Positions 1 through 7,746 of a DNA stretch of 64,000 nt are shown in pieces. Below the pieces are notes generated by a model. That model was not told the DNA's origin, did no database searches, and saw only the letters and a list, made by a program, of their open reading frames with translations. The DNA comes from Candidatus Raymondbacteria bacterium RIFOXYA2_FULL_49_16. Its GTDB lineage: Bacteria; Fibrobacterota; OXYB2-FULL-49-7; XYB2-FULL-49-35. A program made the translations under genes and the position numbers. How positions within the stretch are numbered: position 1 is the first letter of the stretch; each line of letters starts with the position of its first letter. The stretch covers positions 16,665 through 80,664 of the forward strand of contig MFYT01000002.1 in the NCBI GenBank assembly GCA_001789205.1, in the 5' to 3' direction.

Positions 1-1030
1 AAATAGCGGCGCTGGCTGTTCCTGTATGCGATTCGCTCAGAAGAAACCGGGAAATGAGATAGGGGCACCTGACCGCGAATATGGCATATCCCCCAGAGGC
101 GGCCTGCAGGCCATTCTCATTCTGCGTTATTCCCGACTCTTCGTAGACTCCATCCTTATAATCCGTGGACGGAGAAGCAAGGCAAGGTTGATACGCCATG
201 ATACCTTCGCCCCAGGCGGTTTTGCCATTTGCCTGCCAAAGAGTCCAGCTGGTCCCGGTAATGACATTGGCCTGGTTCTCGATCTCCCAAAGGCGCGTGA
301 TGGATTCGCCCTGGCGCAGGGTAAAACTCATGTCATGCCCCTGCTGAAAACAATCATGGTAGGTGTACATGGAAGACAGGCTGCCGGCAATCCTGGTCCC
401 AATACCCGGGTCCTGATCAAAGAAATAATTGACCGTATTTTTTGACGTTTGTGCGTTGGGCAATGCCATATATGTGCTTGCATTGTTTCCAATCCAATCA
501 ACACTATAAACCGAACCCGAAGCGTCCGCACCCCATCCACCGAGATTGTAATCAAAATAGTGCCAGGAACTGTTATAATAGACCTCCGCAATCGAATGGC
601 CGGTAATGGCCCATCGCCGCGCTTCGTACCCGAACCCCTCGCAGAGCCCCTCCATCATGGCCGAGGCCCAACCGCAGTAACCCACGCCATATACGTTTAA
701 AAATTTTATGGCATCCCATACTCCGTCATTTTCAGCCCCAGTTGCAGTGATCGGTTCAAAAGGATTGGCGTCGCCTCCATGGAAATAATAGGTATGGTTC
801 ATATCGCCATAATCTTGCCTGCGACCATCAAAAAAGGTGTCATGGAGCTTTTTAAGCAACGCATCGTTCGATAATCCCGCAAATACTGGATCGCTCTTGA
901 GCGCTTCAAAATCATACATATTAACCCGATGCGGTGAAACAAGCCATGGGCTTTGAAATTTTGCATATAATATTGAAAAGCCTGCAAGAATAACAAATGC
1001 CATCAATAGTGTCTTTCTCCAATGTGTCAT
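1..1030 (-). CDS. Secreted transglutaminase-like protein, partial (runs off the left edge)
   Basis: An open minus-strand frame begins at 1030 and has no stop before base 1, so about 343 residues of a longer protein are visible. The ATG follows an AGGAG ribosome site about 6 bases upstream. Residues 1-23 form a signal peptide. A transglutaminase-like cysteine-peptidase fold is suggested by a GYCGW motif (Cys near 119), a GHSIAEVYYN motif (His near 145) and WHYFD (Asp near 160), in the usual Cys-His-Asp order and spacing. Such domains act as cross-linkers, proteases or amidases; the substrate cannot be told. A promoter with the shared ACCG element lies upstream, so the gene probably belongs to the AraC-controlled regulon of this region. 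I cannot see whether it carries a C-terminal sorting tag. Confidence 0.75.
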   Translation of the reverse strand, partial: MTHWRKTLLMAFVILAGFSILYAKFQSPWLVSPHRVNMYDFEALKSDPVFAGLSNDALLKKLHDTFFDGRRQDYGDMNHTYYFHGGDANPFEPITATGAENDGVWDAIKFLNVYGVGYCGWASAMMEGLCEGFGYEARRWAITGHSIAEVYYNSSWHYFDYNLGGWGADASGSVYSVDWIGNNASTYMALPNAQTSKNTVNYFFDQDPGIGTRIAGSLSSMYTYHDCFQQGHDMSFTLRQGESITRLWEIENQANVITGTSWTLWQANGKTAWGEGIMAYQPCLASPSTDYKDGVYEESGITQNENGLQAASGGYAIFAVRCPYLISRFLLSESHTGTASAAI

Positions 1031-1117
1031 AATCTACTCCTCTTTTTAGTTAGGTATTTAACTAGAATTTTAGTTAACCGATTTAACTGGTTGTCCCCCT
1101 GTTTTTCTTACTAAACT

Positions 1118-1212
1118 AATATATCACCAGATAAAACGCAATACAACCACTTAGATGAAGTTTTAATAGAAAAAAATGAATAAAAATGCGGTTTTTCTGG
1201 CGGAAAAACGGT
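1118..1212 (-). promoter_or_regulatory. Promoter with tandem ACCG operator, copy 1
   Basis: Read on the minus strand, two ACCG blocks start 20 bases apart (plus-strand CGGT at 1209-1212 and 1189-1192). They are followed by a T-rich conserved stretch, then a -35 TTGTAT (1146-1141), a 17-base spacer and a -10 TATATT (1123-1118). The same arrangement, base for base over long runs, occurs at 18822-18916, and a more diverged copy at 15839-15937. The direct-repeat layout about two helix turns apart, upstream of -35, is typical of AraC-family activator sites. It drives the transglutaminase-like gene, with a leader of about 80 bases. Confidence 0.65.
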
Positions 1213-1253
1213 AAAAATGGCGCAAAGCACTAAAATTACACCAAGTATTCGAA

Positions 1254-2378
1254 TTATTCCCTATTATAAGCACTACCTTCTTCAATCATGGCAATCAGAT
1301 TATCAGAAAACGTTTTAGATATTTCGCTGGTATAGTATGTGGCGGCCGGGGATAGAATAAATCCTCGTCCGCCAGACATGGCAAGGGCCTCTCGGGTCAG
1401 CTTCCTGATTTCAACGGATGTACAGCGTTCTAGGTCTTCCATCTGTATATATCCATAAAAACAGATTTTACCACCTGTCTTTTCCTTCAGTTCCGCCAAA
1501 TCTATATCATTGGCAGGCGGAGGCTCAACGCAATTGATGCAGTCAACGCCAATCTCAAGAAAATTATTCACTTGGTCGCGCAGACGGCCATGGCAGTGAT
1601 TGTCCGCATAACACCCGGCCTGATGAATCATACTGACAAGTTCTTTATCATAGGGTACAATCCATTGCGACGCCCAATCCGGGGGCAGCATGGGAGTGGT
1701 GTATCCTTCGATATTGTGCAGGCGAAAAACCGGTCCCGCACCCTGGTCGATCAGGTAGGACAGCATCTCTTTCAGGCGCCTGAGATTTGTCTCACATATC
1801 CGCCGCATGCCCTCACCAGCGGAAATAGCATACATCAGGTAAAACTCGTAATTGCAGAGGCCTGCGGTCAGGTTGTGAGGTGAGGATATGCTGTGCATGC
1901 AAACAAGACCATTGTCGCCTATACGTTCCTGCAATGCGCGGGTTTCGGACATATCCGGCAGATAGGTAGGTAACGTAGCCAGTGAAAGCGCCTTATCCAG
2001 ATCTTCCTCGTTCTCAATAAACGCTTTTTCCTGGGCGGGTGAATTCGAAACGCGCGGGTCTTTTTTGCCAAGCGAATACAGTTCGCCTTTTGGCGTTTGC
2101 ATTGAAATACGCGAATATTCAATTACCCCTTCTTTCCTGGTTTCAGTTTTCAGTCCGCACGATTTAGGATCAATCAACAAGGGAGGCGTCCAAAACCATG
2201 AACGCACAAACGGTGTGCCATGTTTGTCAAGCGCCTTAAGTATGGGTTTGAAATGAGTGTAGGCGGGATTATTGCGGTCTATCTCGAATTCATTGATACC
2301 GAGAGGCGAAATTGGAACACTGCCGGTTTGTTCGCACCGCAGTGTCAGTAAAAGCCGTTCCTTGGGGGTCAGTTTCAT
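1254..2378 (-). CDS. Uroporphyrinogen decarboxylase (URO-D)-family protein, methyltransferase-like
   Basis: A protein of 374 residues of the URO-D superfamily, which includes haem-pathway decarboxylases and the zinc-dependent methyltransferases MtaA, MtbA and CmuA. The N-terminus MKLTPKERLLLTL is typical. A DNHCHGRL segment resembles the His-x-Cys zinc site of the methyltransferase branch, and a later Cys in a NCVEPPP context could complete it. I chose the ATG at 2378 because it follows an AAAGGAAA ribosome site; a TTG five codons upstream is the alternative. Members of this branch are often found in sugar-utilisation loci without a known role. It lies downstream of an orphan sorting-tag remnant and an insertion sequence, so its native promoter may have been lost. 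The exact reaction is unknown. Confidence 0.75.
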   Translation of the reverse strand: MKLTPKERLLLTLRCEQTGSVPISPLGINEFEIDRNNPAYTHFKPILKALDKHGTPFVRSWFWTPPLLIDPKSCGLKTETRKEGVIEYSRISMQTPKGELYSLGKKDPRVSNSPAQEKAFIENEEDLDKALSLATLPTYLPDMSETRALQERIGDNGLVCMHSISSPHNLTAGLCNYEFYLMYAISAGEGMRRICETNLRRLKEMLSYLIDQGAGPVFRLHNIEGYTTPMLPPDWASQWIVPYDKELVSMIHQAGCYADNHCHGRLRDQVNNFLEIGVDCINCVEPPPANDIDLAELKEKTGGKICFYGYIQMEDLERCTSVEIRKLTREALAMSGGRGFILSPAATYYTSEISKTFSDNLIAMIEEGSAYNRE

Positions 2379-2414
2379 TGCGTTTCCTTTCAATTAAAGA
2401 GCTTATGACGCTCC

Positions 2415-2714
2415 TTATCTGACGAGGACCAGTTTTTTCGAGAAAGCCATTGCGCCGACAGTCAGGTTTAAAATATAAATACCTGCTGGCCTGTCCGAGG
2501 CGTTCCAAGGTATGCTGGAAGCTGTGAATCGTGAGCCGCGAGCATCAAGCTTTTGTACAAAGTTTCCATGAATATCATAAATAATTATTTTGACTTCTTT
2601 ATCTCCAGTGAACAATTCGCCGTTCACGGCTATTCGCGTACTGGGATTAAAGGGATTGGGCACTATCGTTACTGCATCGCCAGTCTTTCCAGGACCAATG
2701 TGTTCTATCATATC
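2415..2714 (-). pseudogene. Orphan type IX sorting-domain remnant (3' end of a lost gene)
   Basis: About 100 codons encode only a C-terminal sorting tail: VPNPFNPSTRI, a middle beta-strand section, then PAGIYILNL and a final LVLVR. There is no signal peptide and no good ribosome site. Going upstream, the frame runs into the insertion sequence at 2715 and meets a stop inside it. This is what is left of a secreted protein whose 5' part was removed. The sulfatase on the other side of the element is not an obvious parent: joining the two ends directly puts them in different frames. Confidence 0.75.
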
Positions 2715-2747
2715 GTTAGTGTCTGCGATGAAATAAGTGTATCAACT
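2715..2747 (+). repeat. Left terminal inverted repeat of the insertion sequence
   Basis: Thirty-three bases that match the inverse of 3978-4010 at 28 positions. The conserved core is GTCTGCGA-GAAATAA. It overlaps the last bases of the transposase gene, as is common at the 3' side of such elements. Confidence 0.85.
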
Positions 2748-3949
2748 TAGTGTCTTGGTCGGATCGTATAGTTCCAGTCACCATGGAAATCATTTCGAAT
2801 AAGATTGATTGTCTCCCACTCTTTTACCGTCACTTTACGACCAACTGGGTATTGACGATGATCTAATTTGCAGGAAACTTTCAATCCTGTAGTCGTTGTT
2901 GTCTTTGAAATCAGATTTACAACAGTCTCAAAATCGACCAAAGATTCTCCTCGCCAGTTTGAACTGATAAATGAGAAGAGCCGATGCTCCACCTTGTTCC
3001 ACTTGCTGGTACCGGGTGGAAAATGACAAACTGAAATAGGTAACCCTAACTCGTCTGCAAAACGCTGAAGTTCCCATTTCCACAAGCGCAATCTTGATCC
3101 ATTGCTCCCACCTGCATCCGCTGTGATTTGCAACCGTTTCGCCTTTGGATAAGCATACTTTCCTTCCGCCCGCCACCAGGCCCGAATCGAAGCAACCGCA
3201 AAAGTGGCGGTGTCATGGTCGGTTCCAACATTAACGAATCCTCTGTTGCGAGTCAACTCATAAATACCATACGGATGGGCACGCGGCACTAAAGGATCCG
3301 GAAAATCATGTCCATTTACTTTCAAGGCAGTACCTTTTTTGCGCCATTGATTCCCTCGATTGGCATAGTTACCAATGAGTTCTTTTTTCTTGGTATCCAC
3401 GGAAATAACTGGTTGGGCAACTCGTATTTCCTTTGTCACGCGTGCATTGATGTATTCAAACTGCGCATTGCGATCCGGATGTTGCTTGCCCTCGATTGTT
3501 TTGCTGTTGCCTTGGAGGCTATATCCCATGCCGTTTAAAAGTACCCCAACTATACGGCTACTGGCTGAATAACCCATCTCTTGCAACTCCCGTGAAAGAC
3601 TGCGTGTACTTTTGCAGGTCCAACGCAGAGGCGACTCCGGATCTCCGCGGGTCAATGGTTCGACCAGGCTTTCCAGCTTTTCAGGTAAGTCGGGCTTATG
3701 ATGAACAGCCGATTTGCGACCGCCACCAGACCTGCGAACTCGTCCTTCCGGCAACACTTCTTGAGTTTCTATCTCACGAAGTCCAACAAATATCGCACGC
3801 CGTGAAATATTCGTTGCACGCGCTACCAATGAAATTCCACCGTAGCCAAGAGTACTGGCTTCCGTCGCAGCCCAAATTCGTCGTGTATGCTCATTAAGAT
3901 GTGAGGAAATAAACTGATACTTCTGTTGAATTGCTGCTTCTGTTATCAC
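2747..3949 (-). CDS. ISAzo13-family transposase
   Basis: A 400-residue transposase of the ISAzo13 (Rhodopirellula-type) family. The first 100 residues form a helix-turn-helix region (ISLVARATNISRRAIFVGL). The catalytic part shows the DDE pattern: Asp in SVDTKKKE, Asp in ITADAGGSNGSR, and Glu in WNKVEHRLFSFI. The start is GTG at 3949. The frame is intact and full length, so the element may still be active. It cuts and pastes the surrounding 1.3 kb element using the inverted repeats at its ends. Confidence 0.9.
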   Translation of the reverse strand: MITEAAIQQKYQFISSHLNEHTRRIWAATEASTLGYGGISLVARATNISRRAIFVGLREIETQEVLPEGRVRRSGGGRKSAVHHKPDLPEKLESLVEPLTRGDPESPLRWTCKSTRSLSRELQEMGYSASSRIVGVLLNGMGYSLQGNSKTIEGKQHPDRNAQFEYINARVTKEIRVAQPVISVDTKKKELIGNYANRGNQWRKKGTALKVNGHDFPDPLVPRAHPYGIYELTRNRGFVNVGTDHDTATFAVASIRAWWRAEGKYAYPKAKRLQITADAGGSNGSRLRLWKWELQRFADELGLPISVCHFPPGTSKWNKVEHRLFSFISSNWRGESLVDFETVVNLISKTTTTTGLKVSCKLDHRQYPVGRKVTVKEWETINLIRNDFHGDWNYTIRPRH

Positions 3950-3977
3950 ACAGATAAAATAAATAATGCAAGGCTTG

Positions 3978-4010
3978 AGTTGCTACAGTTATTTCGTCGC
4001 AGACCCTTAC
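3978..4010 (-). repeat. Right terminal inverted repeat of the insertion sequence
   Basis: Inverse partner of 2715-2747. Its outermost bases (TAA on the minus strand, 4009-4007) act as the stop codon of the neighbouring sulfatase. Confidence 0.85.
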
Positions 4011-5575
4011 ACTGGCAGGGGTGTAGTATCGTTAGTTTGTTGCCGCCATTCTTGAATCCGCGTCTTCATATCGCGTACGCGACCTTTTTCGTTGGGGTCA
4101 TTAAAAAGGTTGTTCTGTTCAAAGGGATCACGGTTGAGATTATACAGTTCACACTGATCCACCGCGCTCAGGTTGAGTTTCCAACCTCGGTGGATGATGG
4201 TTCGCCAGGACTGGTTTTTTACACAATTGAGTACTTCCATGGGCGTACCGGTGGGAGCATGGGTGCCATCGTCTCCGTTCCACTCGATAAAGACAGGATT
4301 GTTCTCCAAACTTGCCCCATCGGTTAATTCACGTACACGACTGATGCCTTCGAGGTTACCAGGAATTGGCTGCCCCATGAGTTCGAGCAATGTCTGTACC
4401 AGGTCCACTTGGCTGAACGCGCCCGGTACCCGACGCATTAAATGAGACATCCAGGGAACATAGATCAGACAAGGTACGGTGAGCGCCTCTTCATACATCA
4501 CGCACTTGGCCAGAATGTGGTGATCACCCATCTGGTCGCCGTGGTCGCTGGTAAAAACGATGATGGTGTTTTCTGAAAGGCCGCATTCGGCGACCGTTTG
4601 CAGGATTCTACCTATGGCATTGTCCAGCATGGAGATCAGTCCATGATAATTGGCTCGCACTTGCCGCCAATCACGCTCTCCATTCAATGGTGAATCATAC
4701 GCCATAGCAGTATGTTGAAACCACGAGGCTATGAGCCGGTGCCGCCAGGAAGCGTTCTCTGGAGGTTGCTGAAGGAAAGTCGGGCCAACAGGTAGCGTAG
4801 TAGAATCATAAAGAGAATTTAGCGGTCCCGTGAAAGGCATGTGGGGTTCCAGCATATTCACATGCAGGAGAAAGGGCTGATCCTTGTTGGTCCGAATGAA
4901 ATTCACTGCTTCATTGGCGCAAAAAGCGGCTTTGGTGAGTTTCTCCTTCTGATTGGCGGCGAAAATACGGGAGAAAACGCGTTTGCTATCGCTCGTTTGC
5001 AAGTCCGGTTCCAGTCCATTGCGAACGAGAAAGTGGTGGTAATCGCTGAAGCGCTCAAGATCGGCAGGATTAGCGTAGAACTTCCGGTACTGATCCTCGA
5101 TGCTGCGCCAGTGTATAAATCCATGCTGGGCGGTGATTTCGCTGCCCAAGTGCCACTTACCCACGTAGCCGCGGACATACTTGGGCGAAACCATTTCTGC
5201 GATGGTCTTTGTGTCAGGATGCAATGGCGTGTTGTTGGAAACGCAACCATGCGTATGCGGATACAAGCCAGTCAGCACACTCGCACGCGAGGGCGTGCAA
5301 ACCGGTTGCGTAACATAAGCGCGGTTGAAAACAAAACTGCGTTGCGCGAGCCGGTTAAGGTTGGGCGCAGTGAGCCAGTGGTTGCCATAACATTCCAAGG
5401 TGTCGCGGCGCTGCTCATCCGTCCATAAAAAGAGCAGATTGGGTGTACGGCGGGGCATCGTAGAAGGAATGGGTGACCTTTCTCGGGAAATTGCATGTGC
5501 GCACCCTCCCAGTACGGTGGCTCCAGCGGCCATGCAAGCGCCTTGAAGAAAGTTGCGGCGACTGGTGCGATTCAT
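4007..5575 (-). CDS. Tat-exported sulfatase (formylglycine-dependent)
   Basis: A 522-residue arylsulfatase-family enzyme that would remove sulfate esters from polysaccharides. The N-terminus has a twin-arginine motif (SRRNFLQG) and then a lipobox-like VLGGC, so it is likely exported folded and perhaps lipid-anchored. The sulfatase signature CTPSR is present, whose Cys must be oxidised to formylglycine. LWTDEQRRDT and FTSDHGDQMGDH supply metal-binding Asp and His residues. The C-terminus has the usual closing helix and strand, so the enzyme is probably functional. However, its stop codon TAA is provided by the end of the insertion sequence. It follows the esterase gene after 15 bases, so the two are likely co-transcribed. 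Confidence 0.88.
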   Translation of the reverse strand: MNRTSRRNFLQGACMAAGATVLGGCAHAISRERSPIPSTMPRRTPNLLFLWTDEQRRDTLECYGNHWLTAPNLNRLAQRSFVFNRAYVTQPVCTPSRASVLTGLYPHTHGCVSNNTPLHPDTKTIAEMVSPKYVRGYVGKWHLGSEITAQHGFIHWRSIEDQYRKFYANPADLERFSDYHHFLVRNGLEPDLQTSDSKRVFSRIFAANQKEKLTKAAFCANEAVNFIRTNKDQPFLLHVNMLEPHMPFTGPLNSLYDSTTLPVGPTFLQQPPENASWRHRLIASWFQHTAMAYDSPLNGERDWRQVRANYHGLISMLDNAIGRILQTVAECGLSENTIIVFTSDHGDQMGDHHILAKCVMYEEALTVPCLIYVPWMSHLMRRVPGAFSQVDLVQTLLELMGQPIPGNLEGISRVRELTDGASLENNPVFIEWNGDDGTHAPTGTPMEVLNCVKNQSWRTIIHRGWKLNLSAVDQCELYNLNRDPFEQNNLFNDPNEKGRVRDMKTRIQEWRQQTNDTTPLPV

Positions 5576-5590
5576 TTTTTGACCTAAAAC

Positions 5591-7603
5591 TTATTTTAAT
5601 AACATAACAGTAGTGTTATAATTTTTATTACCTATTTTCAAGCAGACCATATATATACCGCTGGGAAAACCCGCGGCATTCCAGAAAATACCCGTTAAAA
5701 ACTGCTCGTTATTTGCAATTTGCCGGTGAACTATTTTACCATCTACAGAATAAACCGCTAGTGCACCGTTATTAACCGTTAACTTATTATTGCTTAAAGT
5801 TATTTTTACAACTGGATTAAACGGATTTGGCGAGACAGATAAGGCATCATCCATATCCTTGCTCTGCCTGCCTGCCACCACAGCTGAACAACCGCCGTTA
5901 CAAGTAATAATTAGTCTATTGCCCGTTTCCGACACCATCAAACTATCAACGGTAATCAGCCCATTTTCATCAGCAATGGCGATACCGGATGCTAAATTAT
6001 TTCCTGAAACCACGTCAATATTTCTCCAGTTGTATGCATCCCCGCCCCTAATAATGAAATCCTGGACCCTGCGCGGCGTAACATCTACAACCGTATTCGG
6101 TCTGCTGGACCTCATTGTTATTGAAATGGAATCAGCGCAGTCAATCAGGTCGTCGTTGGAAAGACCCATATCATGGAGAGAGGAGGTCCAATCGATATAC
6201 CCATTCATTAATCCAGCGGAATCGCATTGAAGAGCCGGCGTACCGGTAAAAACCAAATCCGAGGTGTCAGGGTCAAATTGCCCGTAATCGTCGTCCTGGG
6301 AGGCGTTTGAAAAAACAGGATACAATTCATTTTTCCTGAATCGCATATATCCGCCGCTTAAAACCGTATCAGACAAAATACTGTTGTCGTGACTTAGGTT
6401 GAACCATTTGCCCCATATGCCATGCCGTGTACCGGCGAATTTCCGGTATAAGCATCGGTGCATCCTCATGTTGCTTATGCCGTCAGTGCTTCCATGGCTA
6501 TTTACTATTGGAGGGAAGTCGCGGCCAATATTCTGCTCCGCAATCCAGGTTTCGTCCATCCAGTTGTAAATATTAACGCCATTTCGTGCGGTTAGGTTAA
6601 GGCTTTCCGGGCCATAGAAGTCGTACCAAACGCTATGATACCATGAATGGAATCCACGCGCAGCAATGTTTGGCCTTATTGCCGCCCAAATGTCCGGATT
6701 ATGAAAAGATGTATGGTACGTGCCAAAACCGCCCATGCTTCCACCGGATAAGTATATCCTGTTCGTGTCGATGGAAAATCTCGGATCATTTTTCAAAGAT
6801 TGCGTATAATATACAATGCGCATTTCATCATACCCGACAATGGTATCTCCATGCTGCAATTCATGCTCGCTATAATGATTAGAAACGCCATACCACCAGG
6901 ATTGGCAGAGGTGGTACGGAAGATTGCAATGATTTTGCAATCTCATTGTTAACCTGTCATTTTTTAAACCGGGATTTGAAGTATCATATAGAGTACTACC
7001 TGCTCCATGAAGATAGAGTTCTAAGGGAACATCCTGTTTTCCTCTTAATATAACTGCTTCTCCAACCACAAAATGGTCGCCATAATATTCGTATGCATGC
7101 GGCCAGTCGAAATAATCCATCCAGTAATAATAAAAATAATACGTATTCGAATTGTATTTTGATCTTAAAACGCCGCATGGCCATTGCCAATACTCCTCAT
7201 CTTCCGGTGAAACCAATGAATTCGTGCCGGAAATAATGTTCGTGTCTTCACTGCCGTTTGTCACGGAGGTGATCGCATAATATGCCGAGTTGTCTTGTTT
7301 GGGTGTATATACAAAAAGGCCGGTATTTGCGGAAAGCGGTTGTCCCAAGTCTTCAACAACATGGTAAAACCCGTATCGGGAATCATAACTCGAACCTTTG
7401 GGTATGTTAGCTAGCGGAGCAAGCCCATGAACATGGGCAATTTCATTTTCCGAGCGGTAAATATTATAGCTTTGTGCGCCGGAATCCTCCGTAAAGGTGA
7501 TAAATGTCTTACCTTTTCTGAATTCTGCTTTAAGGTCCGAGGGGGTAGAAAAAGAGTTGGTGAAACAAAGCAACGTAACAATCGCAGCACACATTACCCG
7601 CAT
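5591..7603 (-). CDS. Secreted alpha/beta-hydrolase esterase with FnIII-like N-domain and type IX sorting tag
   Basis: A secreted serine esterase of about 670 residues. I place the start at the ATG at 7603 because a GGAGG site precedes it; the ATG four codons upstream has none. The order is: signal peptide; a fibronectin-III-like domain (TFITFTEDSG, YNIYRSEN); an alpha/beta-hydrolase core with nucleophile GGSMGGFG, Asp in SHGSTDG and His in NLSHDNS; then a sorting tail with VSPNPFNPVVKI, ending in VMLLK. It is a paralogue of the genes at 7747 and 13534. Related families include PHB-depolymerase-like and feruloyl or acetyl esterases. In this locus I infer removal of ester groups from plant or algal polysaccharide. 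The exact substrate is unknown. Confidence 0.8.
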   Translation of the reverse strand: MRVMCAAIVTLLCFTNSFSTPSDLKAEFRKGKTFITFTEDSGAQSYNIYRSENEIAHVHGLAPLANIPKGSSYDSRYGFYHVVEDLGQPLSANTGLFVYTPKQDNSAYYAITSVTNGSEDTNIISGTNSLVSPEDEEYWQWPCGVLRSKYNSNTYYFYYYWMDYFDWPHAYEYYGDHFVVGEAVILRGKQDVPLELYLHGAGSTLYDTSNPGLKNDRLTMRLQNHCNLPYHLCQSWWYGVSNHYSEHELQHGDTIVGYDEMRIVYYTQSLKNDPRFSIDTNRIYLSGGSMGGFGTYHTSFHNPDIWAAIRPNIAARGFHSWYHSVWYDFYGPESLNLTARNGVNIYNWMDETWIAEQNIGRDFPPIVNSHGSTDGISNMRMHRCLYRKFAGTRHGIWGKWFNLSHDNSILSDTVLSGGYMRFRKNELYPVFSNASQDDDYGQFDPDTSDLVFTGTPALQCDSAGLMNGYIDWTSSLHDMGLSNDDLIDCADSISITMRSSRPNTVVDVTPRRVQDFIIRGGDAYNWRNIDVVSGNNLASGIAIADENGLITVDSLMVSETGNRLIITCNGGCSAVVAGRQSKDMDDALSVSPNPFNPVVKITLSNNKLTVNNGALAVYSVDGKIVHRQIANNEQFLTGIFWNAAGFPSGIYMVCLKIGNKNYNTTVMLLK

Positions 7604-7746
7604 AATTTCCTCCATATTTTAGATTCGATTCAAATACAGGCCCGTAGGCGAACGTTTAATCTTAAGAGCATCTTTATTTCATGCAAGCGACTCGTCCGTA
7701 TACTCCATCAACAATATCTACCCCGCCCTATCTTTTTGAAGGATAT

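Larger units (their letters stand above)
2715..4010 (-). mobile_element. ISAzo13-family insertion sequence, about 1.3 kb
   Basis: A single transposase gene is bracketed by imperfect terminal inverted repeats. The left end starts GTTAGTGTCTGCGA at 2715. The right end, read inward from 4010, starts GTAAGGGTCTGCGA. The first 33 bases match at 28 positions. I see no target-site duplication: the flanks are ...ATC on the left and ACT... on the right. This suggests loss of a flank by deletion or recombination. The right end overlaps the last codons of the sulfatase. Confidence 0.85.

Noticed and set aside
2415..4007. Sulfatase and sorting-tag remnant as the two halves of one gene split by the insertion sequence.
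   Set aside because: Without the element the frames do not match and a TGA closes the sulfatase within two codons. The sulfatase also has a lipobox, which does not suit a sorting tag.
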